From: Cellulomonas sp. SG140
Lineage (GTDB): Bacteria; Actinomycetota; Actinomycetes; Actinomycetales; Cellulomonadaceae
Direction: 5' to 3'
Length of the DNA: 64,000 bases
Assembly: GCF_025770785.1 (NCBI RefSeq)
Contig: NZ_JANZLA010000001.1
Coordinates: 248,001-312,000, forward strand
Part shown: positions 11,090 through 19,261 of the stretch, one piece after another
Position numbering within the stretch: the first letter of the stretch is position 1
Layout of the letters: the number at the start of each line of letters is the position of its first letter
Program-made: the position numbers and the translations under genes
The notes under the pieces: generated by a model
What the model was told of the DNA's origin: nothing
Seen by the model: the letters and a program-made list of their open reading frames with translations, nothing else
The model's database searches: none

Positions 11090-12991
11090 TCAGAGCACGG
11101 CGGCGGCGACCGGCGGCGTGTGGTCCACCGGGGGGACGTCAGCGTGGGTGGGTGCCGGCTCCGAGCGGCCCGGGCGGACGGCTCGCAGCGCGCCGAGGAT
11201 GGCGACGAGGTCCACCACCTCCTGGAGCGAGGCGCCGACCACGGCGGGGATGACCCCGAAGGCGGCGACGACCATCAGGCCGACGCTCAGCACGATGCCC
11301 ATCCAGATCGACTCGAGGGCCACCCGCACGGTGCGCTGCGCGATCGCGACCGCGGACGCCACGCGGCCGAGGTCGTCGAGCATGATCACGACGTCGGCCG
11401 ACTCGCTCGCGGCCGTGGCGCCCTTGGCCCCCATCGCGACGCCGACGTCCGCCGCCGCCAGCACCGGGGCGTCGTTCACGCCGTCCCCGACCATCATCAC
11501 CGGGCGGTCCTGCAGGCCCACCACGGCGGAGACCTTGTCCGCCGGCAGCAGACCCGCGCGCACGTCGTCGACGCCGATCGCGGCCGCGACGTGGAGGGCG
11601 GTGGGCTCGGCGTCGCCCGTCAGCATGACGACGTGCCGGACGCCGAGGTGGTGGAGCGTCTGCAGCGTGGGTGCCGCGTTGTGGCGGATCTCGTCGGCGA
11701 CGACGAGCCGGCCGGCGTGGCGGCCGTCGACACCGACGTGCACGGCCAGGCGGCCCGGCGGCAGCTCGGCCGCCAGAACCGTCGTCCCGGTGACCTGCTC
11801 GACGTGGCTCGCCTTGCCGACCACCACCTGCCGTCCGTCCACGGTGGCGGTCACACCGGCGGCGGTCGTCTCCGTCACGTCGGACGCGTCGGGGACGTCG
11901 AGCCCACGGCTCTGTGCGGCGTCGACCACGGACTGCGCGAGGACGTGCGGCGAGAACTGCTCCGCCGCCGCGGCGAACCGCACCAGGTCGTCGGACGCGG
12001 TGCCCAGCACCGGCTCGACCGACTCGACGCGCGGGTGGCCGTAGGTCAGGGTGCCGGTCTTGTCGAGGGCGACCGTGCGGATCCGCGCCATCTGCTCGAG
12101 GATCCCGCCGGACTTGATGACGACACCGTTCTTCGCGGCCCGGCTCATGCCGGCGATGAAGGCGACGGGCGCGGCGATCAGCAGGGGGCACGGCGTGGCC
12201 ACCACGAGCACCTCGGCGAAACGCACCGGGCTGCCGCTCAGCCACCAGGCGACGCCGCCGAGCACCAGCGCGACGGCGGTGAACGGCACGGCGTACCGGT
12301 CGGCCAGCCGCACGATCGGCGCCTTCGAGTCGGCCGCCGCCTGCACCAGCTCGATGATCTTCTGGTACTGGCTGTCCTTCGCCTCGACGGTCGCGCGGAC
12401 CATCGCCACCTGCTGGTCGCTGACCGAGCCGGACAGCACGGCCTCGCCGGCGAGGTGCTCCACCGGGAGCGACTCACCGGTCAGCGAGGACTCGTCGAAC
12501 GACGCCGTGTCGCCCTCGAGCACGCCGTCCACCGGGACGGCCTCCCCCGGCTTGACCAGCAGCAGGTCGCCGACGCGGACGTCGGTCACGGCCACGTCGG
12601 TCAGCTCGCCGTCCGGGCCCACCACGTGGGCGAAGTGCGGGGCGCGGGCGAGGAGGGCGGACACCTCACGGTGCGCGCGTGCCGACGCGTAGTCCTCCAG
12701 CGCGGAGCCACCGGTCAGCATGAGGACGACGATCAGCGCCGCCCAGACGTCCCCGACGGCCACGGTGGACACGACGGCGGTGACGGCGAGCACGTCGAGG
12801 CCGAAGTTGCCCCGCAGCATGTCCCGCACCATCTGGTAGGCGTGCATCCCGGCGACGACGAGCGCGTAGCCCCCGACCACCCAGCGGGTGGCGGAGGGTG
12901 CCGTCAGCGTCAGGACGAGTCCGGCGAGGGCCACGACGAGCGTCGCGGCCACCATCGGGTAGCGGCGCAGCCAGTCCTCGATCTTGGTCAT
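11090..12991 (-). CDS. heavy-metal P1B-type ATPase with TPC motif
   Basis: A 633-residue metal-exporting ATPase. Core motifs are TGES (171-174, actuator domain), DKTGT with phosphorylated Asp310, GDGVNDAP (502-509), and the intramembrane metal motif Thr-Pro-Cys (266-268) where copper and zinc pumps have CPC and cobalt pumps have SPC. The nucleotide domain has SPHVLA (about 347-352) instead of the usual SEHPLA. There is no N-terminal metal-binding domain: only 12 residues precede the first helix pair, and the length is short for the family. The ATG at 12991 is the first start matching the family; the longer frame is out-of-family. It is divergently transcribed from a ferric-reductase-like operon, suggesting metal or redox homeostasis. 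Metal specificity is unknown. Confidence 0.85.
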   Translation of the reverse strand: MTKIEDWLRRYPMVAATLVVALAGLVLTLTAPSATRWVVGGYALVVAGMHAYQMVRDMLRGNFGLDVLAVTAVVSTVAVGDVWAALIVVLMLTGGSALEDYASARAHREVSALLARAPHFAHVVGPDGELTDVAVTDVRVGDLLLVKPGEAVPVDGVLEGDTASFDESSLTGESLPVEHLAGEAVLSGSVSDQQVAMVRATVEAKDSQYQKIIELVQAAADSKAPIVRLADRYAVPFTAVALVLGGVAWWLSGSPVRFAEVLVVATPCPLLIAAPVAFIAGMSRAAKNGVVIKSGGILEQMARIRTVALDKTGTLTYGHPRVESVEPVLGTASDDLVRFAAAAEQFSPHVLAQSVVDAAQSRGLDVPDASDVTETTAAGVTATVDGRQVVVGKASHVEQVTGTTVLAAELPPGRLAVHVGVDGRHAGRLVVADEIRHNAAPTLQTLHHLGVRHVVMLTGDAEPTALHVAAAIGVDDVRAGLLPADKVSAVVGLQDRPVMMVGDGVNDAPVLAAADVGVAMGAKGATAASESADVVIMLDDLGRVASAVAIAQRTVRVALESIWMGIVLSVGLMVVAAFGVIPAVVGASLQEVVDLVAILGALRAVRPGRSEPAPTHADVPPVDHTPPVAAAVL

Positions 12992-13145
12992 GCGTCCGTG
13001 ATACCTGAACCAAGGGCAGGTGCGATAGCAAGGATCGGCTGGCCTTGGCGCCCTCCCGGGACGGCCTCCGGGCCGTCTCGCGGGGTCGTCGTGACCGCCA
13101 CGGAGACGGCCGACCGCCGCACAACCGACACACAGGTGGCTCGGA

Positions 13146-13160
13146 GAGAACTCTGAGAAC
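13146..13160 (+). promoter_or_regulatory. direct repeat GAGAAC-N3-GAGAAC upstream of the flavocytochrome operon
   Basis: Two GAGAAC hexamers with a 9-bp period lie 21 nt upstream of the chosen ATG in the 190-bp divergent region. OmpR-type regulators bind short direct repeats, and such a regulator is encoded just downstream of this operon (17109-17786). The assignment is inference. Confidence 0.3.
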
Positions 13161-13180
13161 GGCTCGGGATGATCCTTGCC

Positions 13181-14587
13181 ATGACGACCTCCACGATGAC
13201 CCGGACGGCCGGTCCGGCAGCCCGAGGCAGCCGTCCGGCCGCCGCGTCGCGCAGCCGTCAGGCCGCACCCGTACGGGGGCCAGGTGCCCGGTCGGTCCGT
13301 GCCGTCATCTGGCTCGGCTCGCTCGCCGTGCTGTGGTTCTGGTGGGCCGGGACCTCGCCGTCCATGGGGAGCACACCCGGCACGGCGATCACGGCGTTCG
13401 GCGAGCTCGCCGGACTGATCGCGTCGTTCCTCGTGTGCGCCCAGGTGCTGCTGGTCGCGCGGGTGCCGTGGTTCGAGCGGGCGGTGGGGCTGGACCGGCT
13501 GGTGTCCTGGCACCGGTCGCTGGGCACCACCGTGCTGCTGCTGGTGCTGACCCACGTCGGCGCGATGATCCTCGGCGGGATGCTCAGCGACCACAAGACG
13601 CCGTGGGCCGAGCTCATGGCGCAGCTGCACACCTACTCGGACATCCTGCCGGCGATCGTGGGGACCGTCGTCTTCCTCGTCGTCGGGCTGACCAGCGCCC
13701 GGCTGCTGCGGCGCTACCTCAGCTACGAGTGGTGGTTCGGCATCCACTTCACGATCTACGGCGGGATCTTCCTGACCTTCCTGCACCAGATCTCGTCCGG
13801 GGCGCACTTCGTCGGCTCCTGGCCGGCCAAGACCGTGTGGTTCACCATGTACGCCGGCACCGCGCTGGCGATCGTCTGGTGGCGCGTCGGGCTCCCGCTG
13901 GTGCAGCACGTGCACCTCGGCCTGACGGTCGAGTCCGTGGTCAACGAGGCCAAGGGCACCACCAGCGTGTGGCTGAAGGGCAGCGGGCTCGATGCGCTGC
14001 AGGCCCGTGCCGGGCAGTTCTTCCTGGTGCGGTTCCTCACCCCGGGGCACATCTGGACCGCGCACCCCTACTCCGTGTCGGTGGTCCCGACGAACGAGCG
14101 CGTGCGGTTCACCATCGGCGCGTTGGGCGACCACTCCACGGCCGTGCGGCGCATCCGCCCCGGCACGCGGGTGCTGCTCGAGGGGCCCTTCGGGAAGTTC
14201 ACCGCCGACCGCGCGCGGTCACGGCGCGTGCTGCTGGTCGCCGGCGGCGCCGGCATCGGCCCGGTGCGGGCGCTCGCCGAGGAGCTCGTCTCCCAGGGGC
14301 GTGACGTCGTGGTGGTGCACCGCGCCCACGACGCCGAGCGGCTGGCGCTGTCCCGGGAGTTCCCCGACTACGACACCCTGCACTACGTCCCGCTGCCGGG
14401 CCGCCGGCGCGACCTCGGGTACGACCCGCTGTCGCCGGCCGTGCTGGGCCGTGTGGTCCCCGACATCCGGCAGCGTGACGTGTTCGTCTGCGGCCCGGCC
14501 GCGATGACGGACACCGTCGTCAGGTCGGCACGGGCGCTCGGCGTCCCGCGTGCCGCCATCCACCACGAGGAGCTGAGCCTGTCATGA
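13181..14587 (+). CDS. ferric-reductase-like membrane flavocytochrome
   Basis: A 468-residue transmembrane electron-transfer protein. After a basic, Pro/Ala-rich N-terminus of about 40 residues come five to six membrane helices with four candidate haem-ligand His residues in two pairs (111/125 and 189/202). A cytosolic FAD-binding domain (HPYSVS, near 300) and an NAD(P)-binding domain (VAGGAGIGPVRAL; CGPAAM near the C-terminus) follow. Electrons would move from NAD(P)H across the membrane to an outside acceptor. ATG 13181 is chosen over ATG 13169; both lack a strong ribosome-binding site. It is coupled through an ATGA overlap to an FMN-binding protein, which is a likely acceptor. A second protein of this type is at 51175-52545. 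Confidence 0.85.
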   Translation: MTTSTMTRTAGPAARGSRPAAASRSRQAAPVRGPGARSVRAVIWLGSLAVLWFWWAGTSPSMGSTPGTAITAFGELAGLIASFLVCAQVLLVARVPWFERAVGLDRLVSWHRSLGTTVLLLVLTHVGAMILGGMLSDHKTPWAELMAQLHTYSDILPAIVGTVVFLVVGLTSARLLRRYLSYEWWFGIHFTIYGGIFLTFLHQISSGAHFVGSWPAKTVWFTMYAGTALAIVWWRVGLPLVQHVHLGLTVESVVNEAKGTTSVWLKGSGLDALQARAGQFFLVRFLTPGHIWTAHPYSVSVVPTNERVRFTIGALGDHSTAVRRIRPGTRVLLEGPFGKFTADRARSRRVLLVAGGAGIGPVRALAEELVSQGRDVVVVHRAHDAERLALSREFPDYDTLHYVPLPGRRRDLGYDPLSPAVLGRVVPDIRQRDVFVCGPAAMTDTVVRSARALGVPRAAIHHEELSLS

Positions 14588-15102
14588 GCACCCAACCCTG
14601 GCGCGGGACCCTGATCTTCGCCGGCACGCTCGCCGCCATCGCGGCGACCGCGGCCGCCCGGTTCTCCGGGTCGGACGGTCTCGCGGCGTCCGGCGCCGTG
14701 CACACCGGCACGGGCGGCACCTCGACGGGGCAGTCCGCGGCGGGCACGACCAACGGCTCGACCGGCACGTCGTCGGGCACGTCGGGCTCCTCGAGCGCGA
14801 CCGGCACCCAGTCCGGCACCACGAGCGGCACCAAGACGATCGTCGGCGCCACCGAGCAGACGCCGTACGGGCCGTTGCAGCTGTCGGTGACCTTCACCAA
14901 CGGCAAGGTCTCCGCGGTGCAGGCGCTGCAGACGCCAAACCGCCACGGCGAGAGCGTGCAGATCAACGCGTACGCCGTGCCGATCCTGACGAAGGAGGCC
15001 ATCGCGGCGGGCTCGGCGAACATCGACACGGTGTCCGGTGCCACGTTCACCTCGCAGGCGTACGCGCAGTCGCTGCAGTCGGCGATCGACAAGCTCGGCT
15101 GA
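14584..15102 (+). CDS. membrane-anchored FMN-binding domain protein
   Basis: A 172-residue exported protein: a short N-terminal membrane segment (about residues 8-25), a Ser/Thr/Gly-rich linker of about 55 residues, and an FMN_bind domain (about 86-171). The SGAT motif at 151-154 is the site where FMN is attached through phosphodiester linkage to Thr154 in this family. It probably carries electrons outside the membrane. It lies between the flavocytochrome that can reduce it (4-bp overlap) and the ApbE gene (5-nt gap) that would install its flavin, so the three genes form one functional cassette. Confidence 0.85.
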   Translation: MSTQPWRGTLIFAGTLAAIAATAAARFSGSDGLAASGAVHTGTGGTSTGQSAAGTTNGSTGTSSGTSGSSSATGTQSGTTSGTKTIVGATEQTPYGPLQLSVTFTNGKVSAVQALQTPNRHGESVQINAYAVPILTKEAIAAGSANIDTVSGATFTSQAYAQSLQSAIDKLG

Positions 15103-15107
15103 GCGAG

Positions 15108-15869
15108 GTGCGTCGCGTCGAGGAGGTGATGGGCCTGCCGATGTCCGTGGACGTCCGGGGGGCCCAGGGACCGGCCGCCGAGGCGGCCCTCGATGCGGCG
15201 TTCGCGGTGCTGCACCGGGCCGACGAGCGGTTCAGCACGTACCGGCCGGACAGCGAGCTGCGCCGGCTGGAGCGGGGCGAGGTCGCGGACGACGCCCTGT
15301 CGCCGGACATGCGCGAGGTGCTGCAGATAGCGGCGCAGGCGCACGAGGACTCGGCGGGCGTGTTCGACGTGTGCACCCCCGAAGGACGGCTCGACACGAA
15401 CGGCGTGGTCAAGGGCTGGGCGGCGCAGCGGGCCGCCGACGTGCTGGTCGCCGCCGGACTGCGCGACTTCTGCCTGAACGCCGGAGGCGACGTGGTGACC
15501 CGCGGCGAGCCGGAGCCGGGGCGGGCGTGGGACGTCGCGGTGCGGCACCCCGACGACCCGCAGGCGGTGCTCGCCGTGCTGTCGGTGCGCGACGGCGCCG
15601 TGGCGACCTCCGGCACCTACGAGCGCGGCGCCCACGTGTGGGACGGTCGCAGCGGCTCCCGGCAGCTGCCCCTGGTGGCGGCGACCGTGGTGGCCGCGGA
15701 TCTGACGGTCGCCGACGTGCTGGCCACCACCGTGCTCGCGATGGGCGAGGACGGACCCGCGTGGGCGGTCGAGCACGGTGCCGCCACGGTGATCGCCGTG
15801 ACGACCGACCGGCGCGTGATCACCGCGGCGCCCGCTGCCGTCAGCGGAGCGCCGGCAGCTCGAGCGTGA
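15108..15869 (+). CDS. apbE: FAD:protein FMN transferase
   Basis: A 253-residue ApbE-family enzyme that transfers FMN from FAD to a Thr of its target protein, Mg2+-dependent. Seen here are the N-terminal MGLPMSVDV strand, the FSTYRPDSEL segment, DTNGVVKGWAAQ, NAGGD (about residue 125) and SGTYERG, all typical of the family. No signal peptide is evident, so it may act in the cytosol or be processed differently from secreted ApbE. The GTG at 15108 preserves the family N-terminus (RRVEEVMG). It follows its likely substrate by 5 nt. Its 3' end overlaps the convergent histidine kinase gene by 29 bp, so the two transcripts are antisense there. Confidence 0.88.
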   Translation: MRRVEEVMGLPMSVDVRGAQGPAAEAALDAAFAVLHRADERFSTYRPDSELRRLERGEVADDALSPDMREVLQIAAQAHEDSAGVFDVCTPEGRLDTNGVVKGWAAQRAADVLVAAGLRDFCLNAGGDVVTRGEPEPGRAWDVAVRHPDDPQAVLAVLSVRDGAVATSGTYERGAHVWDGRSGSRQLPLVAATVVAADLTVADVLATTVLAMGEDGPAWAVEHGAATVIAVTTDRRVITAAPAAVSGAPAARA

Positions 15870-17112
15870 CCTGAGCCCCGCGGCGCTGGTCGTCCCGGGG
15901 ACCGGCCGCCACGCGGCCGCCGTGCTGCGTGGCGATCTCGGCGACCAGGGCGAGGCCGAGCCCGTAGTGCCGACGACCGTCCGCCGCCGGCCGGTGCGAG
16001 GCGAAGCGCTCGAACACCCGGGTGCCGGGGGCGATGCCGGGGCCGTCGTCGAGCACCCGGGCGCGGACCAGGTCGCCGTCCCGCACCACGTCGAGGTCGA
16101 CGGCGGACTCCGCGTGGTCGAGCGCGTTGTCCACCAGGGCCGTCAGTGCACGACGGACCGACACCCCACCGGCCAGGGCGACCGCCGCCGACTCGCCGGT
16201 GGTGCGCAGCGCGATGCCGCGGGCGGAGGCGGAGGCGGCAGCGGCCGCGACGACCTTCGCCGCGACCGCGGCGACGTCCACCGGCTCGGGAGCGACCCGG
16301 CGGTCGTCGGCCGCGAGCAGCAGGTCGTCGAACAGCGCGGCGAGGGCGGCGGTGTCGCCGTGCAGACCCGTCACGTCGGCGCGCACCCGTGGTGGCACGT
16401 CGGAGACGTCGGCGTCGAGGTGGCGCCCGAGCAGCTGCACCCGCGTGCTCAGGAGCGTCAGCGGCGTCCGCAGCTCGTGGCTCGCATCGGCGACGAACCG
16501 GCGCTGGCGCGCCAGGGCGTCGGCCAGCGGGCGGACCGCCCGACGGCCGAACCAGGCACCGGCCACGCCGGCGAGCACCACGCCGGTCCCACCGGCGAAG
16601 GCCAGGGCCGTCAGCAGCCGCTCCAGCTCGTCGTGCTTCTCGTTCGGGTCGACTGCGACCTGCACGACGACGCGGTCCCGCTCGACCGTGACGACGGGAA
16701 CGGGCCCCTCCCCGGTCGCGACCGTGCTGCGCACCTCGTGCCGGCCCTCGGCGACGGCGCTGAGGGCGCCGACGTCCGGCAGTCCCTGCGGAAGGCCCGG
16801 GCTCGACGTCATCGAGCCGTCGACCGTCGACATCACCGTGACCCACAGTCCGGGCGGCACGTCCCGGGTGTCGTCGATGCTGTGCGCGACCTGCTCGAGC
16901 TTCGCCTCGGCGTCCCGCGCCTGGCCGCGCAGCACCGCGACGAGCACCACGGCCGCCATCAGCACCACGCTGGCGAGCACCACGACGGCGGTCTGCCAGC
17001 CGAGGCGCCGGGCGGCACGAGCCACCTCGACGTCCTCGGGGGACCGGCGCGGGCGGGACGCACCGGGGCGGATCGCGACGCCGTCGTCGGGCGCGAGCTC
17101 GGCGTCGCTCAT
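15841..17112 (-). CDS. sensor histidine kinase
   Basis: A 423-residue membrane kinase: a basic N-terminus, helix 1 (about 42-62), an extracytoplasmic domain of about 100 residues, helix 2 (about 168-188), a HisKA domain with SHELRTPL and His212, then a HATPase domain with an N-box (ALVDNALDH), DDGPGIAP and GLGLALV. It would autophosphorylate and pass phosphate to the response regulator encoded immediately upstream in the same transcript (ATGA overlap). The sensor domain is not recognised. The gene converges on the flavocytochrome/FMN/ApbE operon, so membrane redox state or a metal is a reasonable guess for its signal, but this is inference. Confidence 0.88.
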   Translation of the reverse strand: MSDAELAPDDGVAIRPGASRPRRSPEDVEVARAARRLGWQTAVVVLASVVLMAAVVLVAVLRGQARDAEAKLEQVAHSIDDTRDVPPGLWVTVMSTVDGSMTSSPGLPQGLPDVGALSAVAEGRHEVRSTVATGEGPVPVVTVERDRVVVQVAVDPNEKHDELERLLTALAFAGGTGVVLAGVAGAWFGRRAVRPLADALARQRRFVADASHELRTPLTLLSTRVQLLGRHLDADVSDVPPRVRADVTGLHGDTAALAALFDDLLLAADDRRVAPEPVDVAAVAAKVVAAAAASASARGIALRTTGESAAVALAGGVSVRRALTALVDNALDHAESAVDLDVVRDGDLVRARVLDDGPGIAPGTRVFERFASHRPAADGRRHYGLGLALVAEIATQHGGRVAAGPRDDQRRGAQVTLELPALR

Positions 17113-17786
17113 GAGGCACCGAGCCGGTACCCGACACCGCGGACCGTCGCGACGACGTCCCGGCTCAGCTTGCGGCGCAGGTAGTAGACGTACGTGTCGA
17201 CGACGCCCACCTCCCCCGCGTCCGGGAACACGGTGTCGAGCAGCCGCTCACGGTCGTACACGCGGCCCGGGTGACGGGCCAGCACCTCGAGCAGCTCGCT
17301 CTCGCGCACCGACAGCGCCACCCGCTCTCCGTCGTCGCGCACCACCTCGTGCGTGGCCGGGTGCAGCGTGCCGCCGAGCACCGGGAGCGTCAGCGCGTCC
17401 TCCGTGTGCCTGCGGGTCAGGGCCCGGAGCCGGGCGGCGAGCTCGTCGATGTCGAACGGCTTGCCGAGGTAGTCCTCGGCACCCGCGTCCAGACCCTCCA
17501 CGCGGTCGGCGGGGTTGCCGAGCGCCGAGAGCACCAGCACGGGGGTGGTGACGCCCCGGCTGCGCAGCCGGCCCAGCAGGTCCAGGCCGTCGATCGCCGG
17601 CAGGCCGCGGTCCAGCACCATCACGTCGTAGCTGCGCGTCAGCCCCAGGTGCAGACCGCGCTGCCCGTCCCGGGCGACGTCGACGGAGTAGCCCTCGCCG
17701 GTGAGCAGCTCCGCCAGCATGTCGGCCAGGTCGGCGTCGTCCTCCACGACGAGCAGCCGGCGCTCGGTGCCGGGAACGGCAGTCAT
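17109..17786 (-). CDS. OmpR-family response regulator
   Basis: A 225-residue regulator with a receiver domain (acidic pair EDD near 15-17, phosphoacceptor Asp59 in LDRGLP, Thr/Ser in LVLSALG, Lys in GKPF) and a C-terminal winged-helix trans_reg_C domain ending in VRGVGYRLG. It forms a pair with the kinase that follows it (4-bp overlap) and itself overlaps the FetB-like permease gene upstream by 4 bp, so all three are translated together. Candidate targets are its own unit and the convergent flavocytochrome operon, where a direct repeat is seen. Confidence 0.9.
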   Translation of the reverse strand: MTAVPGTERRLLVVEDDADLADMLAELLTGEGYSVDVARDGQRGLHLGLTRSYDVMVLDRGLPAIDGLDLLGRLRSRGVTTPVLVLSALGNPADRVEGLDAGAEDYLGKPFDIDELAARLRALTRRHTEDALTLPVLGGTLHPATHEVVRDDGERVALSVRESELLEVLARHPGRVYDRERLLDTVFPDAGEVGVVDTYVYYLRRKLSRDVVATVRGVGYRLGAS

Positions 17787-18529
17787 CTCAGGGCCTCCGG
17801 ACGGGTACGGATGGGTTGCAGCCAGTGCACCAGCAGGACGGCGGTCAGGGACCCGGCGGCCATCACGGCGGCCAGCACGACGATCTGGAAGCGGCCGGCC
17901 TGCAGCGGGGACACCCCGCCGAAGATCGCGCCGACGAACGAGCCGGGGAGCGTCACCAGCCCCGTCGTCTTCGTCTGGTCCACGGTGGGGATCATGGCCG
18001 AGTACACCGCGTCGCGGGCGAGCTGGGCGGTGGACTGCGCCGGGCGGGCGCCGAGCGCCAGCCAGCCCTCGACCTCCTCCCAGTGGTCCAGGGTGGCCTG
18101 GGTGAAGCGCCGCCCGGTCAGCGTGGCGATCGTCATCGAGTTGCCGACGACGATGCCCCCGATCGCGAGCGTGTACCTCGCGGTGAAGCCGATCGCGCCG
18201 GTGAGGAACACGACGCCGAGCGCCAGCAGGATGCCGGCGGCCATCGCGACCGCCACCTGCAGCATGCGGGCCGTGCTCCAGCCGAGCCGGCGCGTGGCCG
18301 TGGTCGCCGCGACCGAGAACATCACCAGCAGCGCCGCCGACACCCACAGGCGGCTGGTGATCACCCCGGTCAGCACCAGGCTGATCGCGGCGAGCTGCAG
18401 CGCGCCGCGGGCCACCGCTCCGGCCGGTGCCCACGGGAAGCGGACGCCGAACGTGCGCAGCACGGCCGCGGTGACGACCACCAGCAGCCCGATCCCGGCG
18501 AGCACCCGCAGGAGCTCCGCCGACGACAT
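17783..18529 (-). CDS. FetB-like (UPF0014) membrane permease
   Basis: A 248-residue hydrophobic protein with about seven membrane helices, matching the UPF0014/YbbM/FetB family. The conserved central segment GGIVVGNSMT and the later FVGAIFGGVSP loop are present. FetB is the membrane component of an ABC exporter implicated in iron homeostasis, with FetA as the ATPase; no adjacent FetA gene is present here. The gene is the first of a coupled trio with a response regulator and kinase, an arrangement that suggests the permease is controlled by, or contributes to sensing for, that two-component system. The start follows a 57-nt gap after the KdpE-like gene. Confidence 0.75.
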   Translation of the reverse strand: MSSAELLRVLAGIGLLVVVTAAVLRTFGVRFPWAPAGAVARGALQLAAISLVLTGVITSRLWVSAALLVMFSVAATTATRRLGWSTARMLQVAVAMAAGILLALGVVFLTGAIGFTARYTLAIGGIVVGNSMTIATLTGRRFTQATLDHWEEVEGWLALGARPAQSTAQLARDAVYSAMIPTVDQTKTTGLVTLPGSFVGAIFGGVSPLQAGRFQIVVLAAVMAAGSLTAVLLVHWLQPIRTRPEALR

Positions 18530-18544
18530 GGGGCGAGCCTACGG

Positions 18545-18563
18545 CGGCCGGCTGTGCCGGCCG
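18545..18563 (-). terminator. 8-bp hairpin between the kdpE-like and fetB-like genes
   Basis: CGGCCGGC-TGT-GCCGGCCG lies 24 nt past the stop of the KdpE-like gene in its direction of transcription. It may separate the two same-strand units; there is no T-tract. Confidence 0.4.
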
Positions 18564-18586
18564 TCGAGCCGCACGGCGGCAGCAGC

Positions 18587-19261
18587 TCACGGCACGAAGC
18601 GATAGCCCACCCCGGGCTCGGTGACCAGGTGTCGCGGCCGGGACGGTTCCCGCTCCAGCTTGCGCCGCAGCTGCGCCATGTAGACCCGCAGGTAGTTGCC
18701 CTGCTCCTCGAAGCCGTGGCCCCACACCTGCGCCAGCAGCTCCTTCTGCGTCACCAGGCGCCCGGCGTTGTGCACCAGGACCTCGAGCAGGTGCCACTCG
18801 GTGGGGGTCAGCCGCACGTCGGCGCCGTCGCGGGTGACCCGGTGGTCGGCGAGGTCGACGGTGAAGGCGTCGGTGGTCACCAGCGGCTCGGCCAGTGGCT
18901 CCGGCGTGGCGCGGCGCAGCGCGGCACGGATCCGGGCGAGCAGCTCGTCCATGCCGAACGGCTTGGTGACGTAGTCGTCGGCGCCGGCGTCGAGGGCGTC
19001 GACCTTGGCCGCCTGGGACTCGCGGGCCGAGAGCACGATGATCGGCACCTGCGACCAGCCGCGGATGCCGGCCACGACGTCGACGCCGTCGATGTCGGGC
19101 AGACCCAGGTCGAGCACGACGACGTCGACCCCGGCCGCCGCGGCGCGCAGGGCGGCGCGTCCGGTAGCGGCCTGCTCGACCTCGTACCGGCGAGCGCGCA
19201 GGTTGATCGTCAGGGCGCGCAGGAGCGTCGCGTCGTCGTCGACCACCAGCACCCTCGTCAT
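18587..19261 (-). CDS. kdpE: KdpE-like response regulator
   Basis: A 224-residue OmpR-family regulator. The receiver has VDDD at 7-10, phosphoacceptor Asp51 in LDLGLPD, SARE and KPFGMDEL; the DNA-binding half has LTPTEWHLLE and ends in VTEPGVGYRF, sequences typical of KdpE. It overlaps the KdpD-like kinase gene by 4 bp (ATGA). No kdpFABC genes are in the window; instead a KimA-type K+ importer lies directly upstream of the pair, and that importer has tandem repeats in front of it. Regulation of kimA by this protein is therefore inferred. The symbol reflects similarity rather than proven function. Confidence 0.85.
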   Translation of the reverse strand: MTRVLVVDDDATLLRALTINLRARRYEVEQAATGRAALRAAAAGVDVVVLDLGLPDIDGVDVVAGIRGWSQVPIIVLSARESQAAKVDALDAGADDYVTKPFGMDELLARIRAALRRATPEPLAEPLVTTDAFTVDLADHRVTRDGADVRLTPTEWHLLEVLVHNAGRLVTQKELLAQVWGHGFEEQGNYLRVYMAQLRRKLEREPSRPRHLVTEPGVGYRFVP

